A stretch of DNA of 64,000 bases, taken from assembly GCA_002205965.3 (NCBI GenBank), contig NADL03000548.1, positions 372,001 through 436,000 on the forward strand, in the 5' to 3' direction. The position numbers and the translations under genes are program-made. The notes under the pieces were generated by a model. That model saw only the letters and a list, made by a program, of their open reading frames with translations. It was not told the DNA's origin and did not search any database. This document shows positions 52,506-62,138 of the stretch, piece after piece; the first letter of the stretch is position 1; every line of letters starts with the position of its first letter. Origin of the DNA: Kappaphycus alvarezii (Eukaryota > Rhodophyta > Florideophyceae > Gigartinales > Solieriaceae).

Positions 52506-52965
52506 TTTACTTCAGGGCCAACCAATGTAGAGGAATACCTTTATCGGTATACAAGAAAGAGCCTGACGGAACTTGTGACTCTTTATATGGAAGAAACCAA
52601 ATCAAAGGAAGTGATGGCGGGGGGCTTGGAAAGGGCAGAATGAAGTTTGAGAGTGCATCGAGTTGCGGGTTTCCCTGGAGTTTGTATAAGAAAGAGAAGA
52701 AGAGGAGGGGAGGAAAAGTACGAGGATGGAAAATAGGAGGTGGAGAAGTTTGAGTGTGAGGAGAGGAGGGCGAAAAGTATAGCAAAGGGGAGGGAGCAAC
52801 GAACTGTGCGAGGTGGTCCCGACCATGGATCTGGTAGGTGAAACATTACATGACATGTATTTTTCGCAGGGAGGGGTAGGAAATAATGAGCTACTCAAGG
52901 ATATTTGTGGGGACTACATGATTTTTAAGACTTCTTGAGGGAAGTACTAGTTCTGATCTAGAGTA
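52506..52965 (+). pseudogene. Decayed paralogue of the acidic protein gene
   Basis: The frame 52515-52643 encodes GPTNVEEYLYRYTRKSLTEL, VTLYMEETKSKEVMAGGLER, matching GPTDADDYLRRQTKKKIIEF, VRKLFVEDEAEEVPEG at 27790-27895. A GA-rich middle (AAGAAGAGGAGGGGAGGAAA) replaces the Glu/Asp run. The 3' end GGATATTTGTGGGGACTACA with TCTGATCTAGAGTAG (52898-52965) matches the end of the 27.7-kb gene. Stops and shifts between these blocks show it no longer codes for the whole protein. Confidence 0.65.
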
Positions 52966-52969
52966 GAAG

Positions 52970-53355
52970 TATTATGGGTATTAGATTTGTTCATATCAGA
53001 CTTACCGTCCAAAGTTGGTAGACAAACCGACTGAAGTGGTGAAAAAAGATGGGGTTGTTGAGTGACAAGGTTTTTGCCGCTGATCTCTTTCCAGATGGCT
53101 CGGTCAGCTCGGTTTACTAGCGGGCTTGCACCACTTAAAAAGAGAAATCCCGAAGCAAATGCTGGCAGTTATCTGAAAAATACAAACGTTCGAAATTAAC
53201 CACATTCCACTTGAATAACCTAACTGCAAGGCGTTCCTTTCAACCGACAGCTAGTATACTTTAAGCCTGCTGTAGAACGCACCAGAGAGGCTCTCCAGGT
53301 CCTGCACTTATCAAAACCAAATGGCTACTGTACTGCACTCGCCTTAAGGGCGCGT
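52970..53355. other. No confident feature
   Basis: A short basic open frame from 53095 (MARSARFTSGLAPLKKRNPE) shows no known motif. Confidence 0.3.
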
Positions 53356-53397
53356 GGCTGCCTTCAAGAAGTGACCATCAACCCCGCATGTCAGTGA

Positions 53398-53787
53398 ACG
53401 AGACTTTACCTCAAATTCGAATGGAAATATCACAAAGTATCACTATCTTTCGGTTTGCATACAGCTCCTTTGCAGTCGTTTGTTACAACGATGTTCCTCA
53501 ATATTTTCCATTACCTCTACTTCATCAACAGCTCCTTCCACAATCCCCGTTTTGCGGTTTTTCCTTAGTAGTCCTGCTCTGTTACAGAGGCCTAGGCCCA
53601 CGGAACTTTTGCCCAATCGGTACAGTTCTTTTTCGGATCTTTTGTTTTTCACTGAATAAAACCATGTTCGGATCGCACACAGCGCAGATTTGCAGCTGGT
53701 CATCTGAATGCAATTTGAGGTTAAGCGCCTTCGAACAGGCAATGCTACCGGCTGTAGAGTAGAGCATTCAGCCGTGGGTAATTCCAA
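53398..53787. other. Hypothetical frames in the tandem unit
   Basis: A forward 124-aa frame (53388-53762) and a reverse 114-aa frame (53443-53787) overlap, and both recur in the other units. Neither shows a recognisable motif, so I do not call a gene. The recurrences only reflect the duplication. Confidence 0.25.
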
Positions 53788-53811
53788 TTACCTTTCCGTA
53801 ACACTATTTAC

Positions 53812-54167
53812 AACTGGACTATAAAATGCGGTGATTGCCCTTAGCTACTGGCTGTAGCTTGTCGTTCACGTTAGTTCGACCAGCTACTGTTTAGTAACTG
53901 GAAATGATTGAATATCTCTTCCAAGATTAAAGCACCCAAACCTTCCCCCGCTTGTACACATTGTGGATCCCGCCACACGATTTGAATGCAACTTCATAGG
54001 ACTCCCAACCTTCAAACCATTCGCAGTAAACCAACCTAATTTACGAGGAAAATTAAGTAAACCACCCTTGTGACCCCATTTACCCCATTTACAAATCGAG
54101 GAAGCCAAAGGTATTTTCAATTCAGTAATAATTAGACCGTATTGGTACAGCACCAATACGTTCTAAT
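53812..54167 (+). repeat. Local dispersed repeat R1 with hairpin
   Basis: From TACAACTGGACTATAAAATG to a 16-bp hairpin (arms 54131-54146 and 54152-54167, one mismatch, ACCGTATTGGT/ACCAATACG). Repeated at 56942-57297 and 60066-60358 and inverted at 61463-61805. The 87-bp LINE end at 53863-53949 is embedded in every copy, so it predates the spread. No coding capacity seen. Confidence 0.75.
53863..53949 (+). mobile_element. 87-bp LINE 3' end inside R1
   Basis: Ends TTAAAGCACCCAAACCTTCC then CCC, flanked by GCTTGT (53857-53862 and 53950-53955). It is duplicated with the tandem unit and present inverted near 61665. Confidence 0.65.
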
Positions 54168-54532
54168 CCACAATACAGACTGTGGCATTTACAATGTCGT
54201 GACTGTCGGCTAGAATCTGGGAACACACATAGTAGAGGACTTTTTTCAATGATTTTACCGTGCTTGAATGACTGTTCGACGAATGACTAGCCCAAGCTGA
54301 TTCGAAAGTAACTGTTTGCAGAGCACTTTTTCACTGAGGAACTTGGATGCATTAACGATCGCTCATTGCGCGTAGACGATTGTTTTGAACTGCATTGACT
54401 ACGTAAGCCTGAAAAACAGTAAAATTGGGGAGGGTTGCAATGCATTACCATTTGAAAGATGAGATAATGTTCTCGTTGAAAAAAATTTCAACGCTGGCCC
54501 AGGTTGTCCTTCCTGACGGACACATCTTCCCG

Positions 54533-54540
54533 TATAAAAG
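54533..54540 (+). promoter_or_regulatory. TATA box of LPMO-like gene, copy 1
   Basis: TATAAAAG followed by GACCCC, 118 bp before the ATG; the leader is pyrimidine-rich (CTTCAACCTCACCACACCAC). The identical box of copy 2 is at 57664-57671. Confidence 0.65.
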
Positions 54541-54650
54541 GACCCCTTCTTCACTCTAAAAGTTGCTTCAACCTCACCACACCACCGGTCTCATCTTCAA
54601 CCCCCTCCTCTAACGAAAGGCCAGCAATTTTTTGAATCATATCCGGCGCC

Positions 54651-55786
54651 ATGACCTTTGCAAATCTATTGACAGGGATATGCTTCGCCCTCTTTTTACT
54701 GAAAAGACCTACCCCAGCCTCCTCTCATAGCTACCTGCTTTACCCGCGAGGGGATTTTAGCAGCTTCAATCAAGCTCATTGTCGCGTTGGAGGCCCTATC
54801 CATGCGCCGGACGACTTCTGCCCGGACCATGCATCAATGAGTCGAGTTGGCAGTATGATCACAATGCCCCTGTTTATGAACTGCGAAGGAACCAGACGCT
54901 GGCTGTGATTTGGCCGAGGAATAATCACAGAGGTGGGTTTGTGAGATTCAGCCTGGTTCCCAAGTCACTCAGGATGAGCAGAAAGGCCCACGAAAAGTAC
55001 GCGTTTAGTATTCGTGTTTCGAGTCGGATAAGCTCCCATGCTCTGGTGAATATTGTGGAACCGATGTTTGGCTGTACAGGACTACCATTCGCGTACCGCC
55101 TACTTTCGGGGACGGAGATTACATTCTTTCGTGGGCGTGGTTTGGAGGATTGACGCAGTCAAACTCATTCTTCGGGGATTATTACAGCTGTTCCAACGTG
55201 AGGTTGAGGAATGGGCCGACGGCCTTGACCACTGAGCGAGTTTTTAATCCGGGAAATAACACGGTTTACCCGGCAGCATGTAGGTCCTCAGTGGATCAGC
55301 TGGCATTTGCGATCGTGAACCGTGTCTCGGGTTCAAGGAGAAGGAGATGATTCCTCAGCCGTTTGCGAGTGGTAGACCCGCTCCGCTGACGTACCGTCCA
55401 ACGGCACGGCGGCGGCTTACTCTGTGGATGCAGGGAATTCCAGCACGTTGAGGTTGATGGGCTTCGTCTGTTGAACGCCAAGACAAGGGCAGTCATTTCG
55501 GAGGTTTTCGGGACAACAATTTACGTGCCAAGGTACATGCAGAAGCATATCAGCTTCCAGGCTCTGGTGGAAGGGGACGTGGCCTCTGTTTCTTTTTTAC
55601 TTAAATCACCAGTTTCTGCGGACTGAAAAATATGTACCGTATATGGCGTTTGGGGACAAAGACGGTAGGATTTTCTCTTGGGAAAATCTTATTTCGGGGA
55701 GGGAGTTTGAATTGAGAGTGGTTGCTACTGATAAAAGTGGCAGTCAAGACGAGAGGATTTTCTTAATGGAGATCGAGCTGTGGTAA
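54651..55786 (+). pseudogene. Secreted LPMO-like protein with C-terminal beta-sandwich domain, copy 1 (frame-disrupted)
   Basis: ATG at 54651 begins a signal peptide MTFANLLTGICFALFLLKRP, TPASS, cleaved to expose HSYLLYPRG. An N-terminal His is the hallmark of copper-dependent lytic polysaccharide monooxygenases. The downstream domain order is that of copy 2: a second histidine in WPRNNHRGGFVRFSLVP, the GDYYSC motif, and the C-terminal domain with FLRTEKYVPYMAFGDKDG. Compared with copy 2 this copy has the better start but several one-base differences at G, C and T runs (for example near 54830, 55010, 55302, 55460 and 55578) that break the frame. The gene probably encodes about 378 aa, with a Pro-rich linker between two domains. 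It would act outside the cell on wall polysaccharide; substrate unknown. Confidence 0.7.
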
Positions 55787-55961
55787 TTGTGAATATTAAA
55801 GTGAAATGCATTTTTTAAAGGCTTGACAGTGGGGTTGCAATGCGGTGGGTTGCAATGCAGAATCCGAGTAGTGAATCATTATCTAATCGGAGCGTAGAGG
55901 ATGATCAATGGCAAGGGCAGCAGTGTAGCACTGTTTATTGAAAGCACACAGTACTGCAATG

Positions 55962-55989
55962 GGGGGAAGGTTTGGGTGTTTTGAGAGAG
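55962..55989 (-). mobile_element. 28-bp LINE 3'-terminus micro-insertion
   Basis: GGGGGAAGGTTTGGGTGTTT then TGAGAGAG, flanked by the exact 12-bp repeat AGTACTGCAATG (55950-55961 and 55990-56001). Duplicated with the tandem unit at about 59094-59121. Confidence 0.75.
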
Positions 55990-56168
55990 AGTACTGCAAT
56001 GTGCTGTACAGGTTAAACGGGGTTGGTTTTGTGCGAGTAGTGCGAGGGTTGGGAGCCTACGAACTTGCAGGCAAGCCATGTTGCAGGGTCTGCAGTAGCA
56101 ACGGGTGAGCATTTCCGGCAACAAAAATGGTGCTGATAGCGCAGACAACAAGCAGGCAAGCGTTAAAA

Positions 56169-56312
56169 GGGGGAAGGTTTGGTTGTTTTACTCTGGGACG
56201 ATATATTCGATCCATCCTAAAGTTTTTCAGGCAACCACGATTGGCTCAAAAAAGGCATGCCAACGCAGCAACGGGGAGGAACTACGCTCCCGAAAAGCTC
56301 ACCTTCAGGAAC
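56169..56312 (-). mobile_element. LINE 3'-UTR insertion
   Basis: Plus-strand GGGGGAAGGTTTGGTTGTTT at 56169, then GATATATTCGATCCATCC, CAACCACGATTGGCTC and CTCACCTTCAGG. It is directly followed by another copy, so two insertions lie in a row. Recurs from 59301 in unit 2. Confidence 0.65.
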
Positions 56313-56485
56313 GGGAAAAGGTTTGGGTGTTTACTCTTAGAAGCTATATCCGATCTATCCCATGGTTTTCCAGACAAACACAATCGACTCAAAAAAGGGT
56401 ATACCGACACAGTAATGGGAAGGAACTGCGCTCCCTAAAATGCTACCTTCAGGCCAGCCATCAAGTAGGGCGCATTGGACATGAC
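56313..56485 (-). mobile_element. LINE family 1 3' end with last codons
   Basis: Plus-strand GGGAAAAGGTTTGGGTGTTT, TCTATCCCATGGTTTTCCAG, ACCGACACAGTAATGGG. The part CTACCTTCAGGCCAGCC...GCGCATTGGACATGACGGCTG is homologous to the stop-codon region at 5680-5740 (GCATTGGACATCACTGCTGC). The duplication boundary of the tandem unit (56486) falls exactly at or inside this LINE. Confidence 0.65.
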
Positions 56486-57663
56486 GGCTGCCTTCAGGAA
56501 GTGACCATCAACCCCGCATGTCAGTGAACGAGACTTTACCTCAAATTCGAATGGGAATATCACAAAGTATCACTATCTTTCGGTTTGCATACAGCTCCTT
56601 TGCAGTCGTTTGTTACAACGATGTTCCTCAATATTTTCCATTACCTCTACTTCATCAACAGCTCCTTCCACAATCCCCGTTTTGCGGTTTTTCCTTAGTA
56701 GTCCTGCTCTGTTACAGAGGCCTAGGCCCACGGAACTTTTGCCCAATCGGTACAGTTCTTTTTCGGATCTTTTGTTTTTCACTGAATAAAACCATGTTCG
56801 GATCGCACACAGCGCAGATTTGCAGCTAGTCATATGAATGCAATTTGAGGTTAAGCGCCTTCGAACAGGCAATGCTACCGGCTGTAGAGTAGAGCATTCA
56901 GCCGTGGGTAATTCCAATTACCTTTCCGTAACACTATTTACAACTGGACTATAAAATGCGGTGATTGCCCTTAGCTACTGGCTGTAGCTTGTCGTTCACG
57001 TTAGTTCGACCAGCTACTGTTTAGTAACTGGAAATGATTGAATATCTCTTCCAAGATTAAAGCACCCAAACCTTCCCCCGCTTGTACACATTGTGGATCC
57101 CGCCACACGATTTGAATGCAACTTCATAGGACTCCCAACCTTCAAACCATTCGCAGTAAACCAACCTAATTTACGAGGAAAATTAAGTAAACCACCCTTG
57201 TGACCCCATTTACCCCATTTACAAATCGAGGAAGCCAAAGGTATTTCAATTCAGTAATAATTAGACCGTATTGGTACAGCACCAATACGTTCTAATCCAC
57301 AATACAGACTGTGGCATTTACAATGTCGTGACTGTCGGCTAGAATCTGGGAACACACATAGTAGAGGACTTTTTTCAATGATTTTACCGTGCTTGAATGA
57401 CTGTTCGACGAATGACTAGCCCAAGCTGATTCGAAAGTAACTGTTTGCAGAGCACTTTTTCACTGAGGAACTTGGATGCATTAACGATCGCTCATTGCGC
57501 GTAGACGATTGTTTTGAACTGCATTGACTACGTAAGCCTGAAAAACAGTAAAATTGGGGAGGGTTGCAATGCATTACCATTTGAAAGATGAGATAATGTT
57601 CTCGTTGAAAGAAAATTTCAACGCTGGCCCAGGTTGTCCTTCCTGACGGACACATCTTCCCGG

Positions 57664-57671
57664 TATAAAAG
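57664..57671 (+). promoter_or_regulatory. TATA box of LPMO-like gene, copy 2
   Basis: TATAAAAG, 118 bp upstream of the copy 2 ATG. The whole upstream region is duplicated, so both copies would keep their own promoter. Confidence 0.65.
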
Positions 57672-57781
57672 GACCCCTTCTTCACTCTAAAAGTTGCTTC
57701 AACCTCACCACACCACCGGTCTCATCTTCAACCCCCTCCTCTAACGAAAGGCCAGCAATTTTTTGAATCATATCCGGCGCC

Positions 57782-58919
57782 ATGACCTTTGCAAATCTAT
57801 TGACAGGGATATGCTTCGCCCTCTTTTACTGAAAAGACCTACCCCAGCCTCCTCTCATAGCTACCTGCTTTACCCGCGAGGGGATTTTAGCAGCTTCAAT
57901 CAAGCTCATTGTCGCGTTGGAGGCCCTATCCATGCGCCGGACGACTTCTGCCCCGGACCATGCATCAATGAGTCGAGTTGGCAGTATGATCACAATGCCC
58001 CTGTTTATGAACTGCGAAGGAACCAGACGCTGGCTGTGATTTGGCCGAGGAATAATCACAGAGGTGGGTTTGTGAGATTCAGCCTGGTTCCCAAGTCACT
58101 CAGGATGAGCAGAAAGGCCCACGAAAAGTACGCGTTTAGGTATTCGTGTTTCGAGTCGGATAAGCTCCCATGCTCTGGTGAATATTGTGGAACCGATGTT
58201 TGGCTGTACAGGACTACCATTCGCGTACCGCCTACTTTCGGGGACGGAGATTACATTCTTTCGTGGGCGTGGTTTGGAGGATTGACGCAGTCAAACTCAT
58301 TCTTCGGGGATTATTACAGCTGTTCCAACGTGAGGTTGAGGAATGGGCCGACGGCCTTGACCACTGAGCGAGTTTTTAATCCGGGAAATAACACGGTTTA
58401 CCCGGCAGCATGTAGGTCCTCAGTGGATCAGCTGGGCATTTGCGATCGTGAACCGTGTCTCGGGTTCAAGGAGAAGGAGATGATTCCTCAGCCGTTTGCG
58501 AGTGGTAGACCCGCCCCGCTGACGTACCGTCCAACGGCACCGGCGGCGGCTTACTCTGTGGATGCAGGGAATTCCAGCACGTTGAGGTTGATGGGGCTTC
58601 GTCTGTTGAACGCCAAGACAAGGGCAGTCATTTCGGAGGTTTTCGGGACAACAATTTACGTGCCAAGGTACATGCAGAAGCATATCAGCTTCCAGGCTCT
58701 GGTGGAAGGGACGTGGCCTCTGTTTCTTTTTACTTAAATCACCAGTTCCTGCGGACTGAAAAATATGTACCGTATATGGCGTTTGGGGACAAAGACGGTA
58801 GGATTTTCTCTTGGGAAAATCTTATTTCGGGGAGGGAGTTTGAATTGAGAGTGGTTGCTACTGATAAAAGTGGCAGTCAAGACGAGAGGATTTTCTTAAT
58901 GGAGATCGAGCTGTGGTAA
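57782..58919 (+). CDS. Secreted LPMO-like protein with C-terminal beta-sandwich domain, copy 2
   Basis: One frame is open from the mature N-terminus to about 58720. The mature domain starts HSYLLYPRGDFSSFNQAHC. His68 lies in WPRNNHRGGFVRFSLVPKSL, a probable copper-brace partner of His1. FRYSCFESDKLPCSGEYCGT and FGDYYSCSNVRLRNGP supply cysteines and a possible axial Tyr. It continues ICDREPCLGFKEKEMIPQPF, a Pro/Ala linker (GRPAPLTYRPTAPAAAYSV) and a C-terminal domain LRLMGLRLLNAKTRAVISEV ... ASVSFYLNHQFLRTEKYVPY, MAFGDKDGRIFSWENL, ending ERIFLMEIELW at 58919. The last domain resembles the Ig-like SVxFxLNGxxVRTENVAPY modules. The start (T run, 4 T here against 5 in copy 1) and the segment near 58710 each carry a one-base difference that shifts the frame; ATG at 57782 is taken from copy 1. 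Function as oxidative polysaccharide cleavage is inferred from the His1/His68 layout. Confidence 0.7.
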
Positions 58920-59619
58920 TTGTGAATATTAAAGTGAAATGCATTTTTAAAGGCTTGACAGTGGGGTTGCAATGCGGTGGGTTGCAATGCAGAATCCGAG
59001 TAGTGAATCATTATCTAATCGGAGCGTAGAGGATGATCAATGGCAAGGGCAGCAGTGTAGCACTGTTTATTGAAAGCACACAGTACTGCAATGGGGGGAA
59101 GGTTTGGGTGTTTTGAGAGAGAGTACTGCAATGTGCTGTACAGGTTAAACGGGGTTGGTTTTGTGCGAGTAGTGCGAGGGTTGGGAGCCTACGAACTTGC
59201 AGGCAAGCCATGTTGCAGGGTCTGCAGTAGCAACGGGTGAGCATTTCCGGCAACAAAAATGGTGCTGATAGCGCAGACAACAAGCAGGCAAGCGTTAAAA
59301 GGGGGAAGGTTTGGTTGTTTTACTCTGGGACGATATATTCGATCCATCCTAAAGTTTTTCAGGCAACCACGATTGGCTCAAAAAAGGCATGCCAACGCAG
59401 CAACGGGGGAGGAACTACGCTCCCGAAAAGCTCACCTTCAGGAACGGGAAAAGGTTTGGGTGTTTTACTCTTAGAAGCTATATCCGATCTATCCCATGGT
59501 TTCCAGACAAACACAATCGACTCAAAAAAGGGTATACCGACACAGTAATGGGGAAGGAACTGCGCTCCCTAAAATGCTACCTTCAGGCCAGCCATCAAGT
59601 AGGGCGCATTGGACATGAC

Positions 59620-60358
59620 GGCTGCCTTCAGGAAGTGACCATCAACCCGCATGTCAGTGAACGAGACTTTACCTCAAATTCGAATGGGAATATCACAAAG
59701 TATCACTATCTTTCGGTTTGCATACAGCTCCTTTGCAGTCGTTTGTTACAACGATGTTCCTCAATATTTTCCATTACCTCTACTTCATCAACAGCTCCTT
59801 CCACAATCCCCGTTTTGCGGTTTTTCCTTAGTAGTCCTGCTCTGTTACAGAGGCCTAGGCCCACGGAACTTTTGCCCAATCGGTACAGTTCTTTTTCGGA
59901 TCTTTTGTTTTTCACTGAATAAAACCATGTTCGGATCGCACACAGCGCAGATTTGCAGCTAGTCATATGAATCCAATTTGAGGTTAAGCGCCTTCGAACA
60001 GGCAATGCTACCGGCTGTAGAGTAGGCATTCAGCCGTGGGTAATTCCAATTACCTTTCCGTAACACTATTTACAACTGGACTATAAAATGCGGTGATTGC
60101 CCTTAGCTACTGGCTGTAGCTTGTCGTTCACGTTAGTTCGACCAGCTACTGTTTAGTAACTGGAAATGATTGAATATCTCTTCCAAGATTAAAGCACCCA
60201 AACCTTCCCCCGCTTGTACACATTGTGGATCCCGCCACACGATTTGAATGCAACTTCATAGGACTCCCAACCTTCAAACCATTCGCAGTAAACCAACCTA
60301 ATTTACGAGGAAAATTAAGTAAACCACCCTTGTGACCCCATTTACCCCATTTACAAAT
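59620..60358 (+). repeat. Tandem duplication, partial unit 3
   Basis: Matches the first 739 bp of the unit and stops at ACAAATC (60358), inside R1. No LPMO-like gene in this piece. Confidence 0.88.
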
Positions 60359-60403
60359 CTTGGAAGTTAATGCAAAATAATTGGGATAGGTAGATCCCAA
60401 TAA

Positions 60404-60502
60404 GGGGGAAATTTGGGGTGTTTTTAATGCATGAAAAATATGTTCAGCTGTTCCCTGAGGGATGTCGTGATGGTAAAGGCTTACAATGTAAAGGGTTGGC
60501 GG
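60404..60502 (-). mobile_element. About 99-bp LINE 3' end with target duplication
   Basis: GGGGGAAATTTGGGGTGTTT at 60404. The body is close to the copy at 6716-6889 (TGTTCCCTGAGGGATGTCGT). Flanks GATCCCAATAA (60393-60403) and GATCCCATATAA (from 60503) form a target duplication with a one-base difference. Confidence 0.7.
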
Positions 60503-61020
60503 GATCCCATATAATAATAAATAGTTCGAACTTGAATAAATAAATAAATGCCACAATTGGACTTGGAATGAATAATGAATAGAAAATCAATTTAATGATA
60601 TCTGATCGAGGGGAATATTTCGATAGCCCGAGGATGTAAAAATATTTCTAACAACCTAGACTAACTTATACTCTACACCAGGGTGAACCTGCTACAAAAA
60701 TCAGGTGAGCCGTTCAATAATTTTTGAAGACATAATTCAGGCTCAGCAATAATTATTGTAGTATTTTCCAGGTAAGCAATCATCCAGATAATATTTTTGG
60801 TAGCATAAATGCAATAATTATAGCCTGTATAATATGAAAATTTAACTGCAGGACATAAAAATTATTTCACACTGAACTCAGCATAAAATAGTGCCAGTGT
60901 AAAATAGATAAAATTATTCCTTGATGATTCATAATAAATATAAATTGTGGGCCTCAATAAAAATATTTGCTCCACAATTCAGCATCACTTTAGGACACCG
61001 GGATAGAGATTAAAATATGT
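60503..61020. other. AT-rich sequence, no gene
   Basis: Repeated AATAATTATTG-like words. Part resembles, inverted, the flank at 6905-6960 (AGCCTGAATTATG near AAAAATTATTG), suggesting another old dispersed repeat. Confidence 0.4.
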
Positions 61021-61021
61021 G

Positions 61022-61103
61022 GTCAATTTTCACATCTATCCATGGTTTTCCACACAACCACATCCGACTCAAAAAGGGTATACCGACACAATAATGGGGA
61101 AGC
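61022..61103 (-). mobile_element. LINE 3'-UTR scrap
   Basis: CATCTATCCATGGTTTTCCA, AACCACATCCGACTCAAAAA and GTATACCGACACAATAATGG match the inner part of the LINE 3' UTR. The terminal G-rich part is not visible. It cuts the coding sequence of the sterol-enzyme fragment. Confidence 0.6.
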
Positions 61104-61350
61104 AACAGAGTGACGATGGCAGTGGCTGCAAATGCGGTGGTGACAGCATATTTGCAGGAAACGCGGTTGCCTCGACCGGCGACGGTGCGGGAATAATCCT
61201 CGTCGAGAGCGAAAAAGATGGGGAAACCGACTATGAAGTATAGAGCGTGAGCGACGGAGCCGATGAGCAGAAGGGATTCGCGGTTGGTGTAGGTGTAAAG
61301 AGGGAAATGCTGAATGGAGAGGGCCTCGAAGAGGGCAGTCACGACATTGC
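61104..61350 (-). pseudogene. CPI1: Cycloeucalenol cycloisomerase fragment
   Basis: The minus strand encodes TALFEALSIQHFPLYTYTNR, ESLLLIGSVAHALYFIVGFP, IFFALDEDYSRTV, AVTTAFAATAIVTLLL, about 82 residues. From memory, plant CPI1 has ISNFPYYEFVDR, FYAIYFIVSFPMFFRMDE and DALGAAMLVTIIL in the same order. This is therefore the C-terminal membrane part of the enzyme that opens the cyclopropane ring of cycloeucalenol in cycloartenol-based sterol synthesis (endoplasmic reticulum). LINE pieces bound it on both sides (61022-61103 and 61387-61458), and neither the N-terminal two thirds nor the last residues are next to it. It could be one exon or a stranded fragment; no splice sites are convincing. Confidence 0.7.
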
Positions 61351-61386
61351 AAATGCGGCAGTCTGTATCGTGAATTAGAACGTGTT

Positions 61387-61458
61387 GGGGAAAACGTTTG
61401 GGTGTTTTACTGTTGGAAGATATTTCCGACCTATCCCATGGTTTTCCAGACAACCGCA
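61387..61458 (-). mobile_element. 72-bp LINE 3' end with target duplication
   Basis: GGGGAAAACGTTTGGGTGTT then CTGTTGGAAGATATTTCCGA, truncated after CAACCGCA. Flanks GTGTTGG (61382-61388, sharing the first G bases) and GTGTTGG (61459-61465). Confidence 0.7.
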
Positions 61459-61462
61459 GTGT

Positions 61463-61805
61463 TGGTACCGTACCAAGCAAATATAATTGAATTGAAAATA
61501 CATTTGGCTTCCTCGATTTGTAAATGGGGAAATGGGGTCACGGGGGTGGTTTACTTAATTTTCCTGGTAAATGGGGTTGGTTTACTGCGAGTGGTTTGAA
61601 GGTTGGGAGTCCTATGAACTTGCATTCAAATCGTGTGGCAGGATCTGCAATATGTACAAAGCGGGGGACAGTTTGGGCGTTTTGCTCTTGGAAGATATAT
61701 TCGATCATTTCCAGTTACTAAACAGTAGCTGGTCGAACTAATGTGAACGCCAAGCTACACCAGTAGCTGAGGGCAATCACCGCATTTTGTGGTCCAGTTG
61801 TGAAA
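61463..61805 (-). repeat. Inverted copy of repeat R1
   Basis: Reverse complement of 53812-54160: GGCTTCCTCGATTTGTAAAT, TGGTTTACTGCGAGTGGTTT, CATTCAAATCGTGTGGCAGG, then the embedded LINE end and CAGTAGCTGAGGGCAATCAC. More diverged than the tandem copies, so it was not part of the recent duplication. Confidence 0.75.
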
Positions 61806-61820
61806 AGGCTGCCACGATCT

Positions 61821-61858
61821 GTCTTATCCGCCACTGTCCGTCTTATCCGCCACTGTCC
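61821..61858. repeat. 19-bp tandem duplication
   Basis: GTCTTATCCGCCACTGTCC occurs twice in a row in the region upstream of the GLE1-like gene. Possibly a duplicated regulatory site. Confidence 0.6.
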
Positions 61859-62034
61859 GTCTGAACGAATTATTGGAATTATTGATCTCCACTCAAATTG
61901 CTACTCTGGTTACTGCATTGTGAGTAACTTGGAGTTAATGCAATTCGAACTTGTTAGAATTTACCTATTTTCCGCTGTCTGCACCACTGCATATCCTAGC
62001 TTCGAATTGTAGTCTAGTTGCTCTGCTTGGAGAC

Positions 62035-62043
62035 TATTTAAGG
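62035..62043 (+). promoter_or_regulatory. TATA-like box of the GLE1-like gene
   Basis: TATTTAAGG, 104 bp before the ATG at 62139; same core and spacing class as the acidic gene. Confidence 0.5.
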
Positions 62044-62138
62044 TCTGCTCTTGTTGTAGTTTGGTTCAACCCTACACTTACAAACCAGTTTTAAATAGTG
62101 TTACGGGAAGGGAATTTGAACGCGTACTAGTAGTAGCA

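Larger units (their letters stand above)
53356..56485 (+). repeat. Tandem duplication, unit 1
   Basis: About 3.13-kb unit repeated at 56486-59619 and partly at 59620-60358. It starts GGCTGCCTTCAAGAAGTGAC. It holds a local repeat with hairpin, the LPMO-like gene and three LINE 3' ends. Units 1 and 2 differ mostly by single-base run-length changes, so the duplication is very recent or an assembly duplication. Confidence 0.92.
56486..59619 (+). repeat. Tandem duplication, unit 2
   Basis: 3134 bp, nearly identical to unit 1. The few substitutions (for example AGCTAGTCATATG for AGCTGGTCATCTG) are far outnumbered by one-base run-length differences. Confidence 0.92.

Noticed and set aside
55879-56151. 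Conserved minus-strand 90-residue frame present in both tandem units
   Set aside because: Recurrence is due to the tandem duplication only. The frame crosses the 28-bp LINE micro-insertion and its target duplication, so it is not an ancestral coding region.
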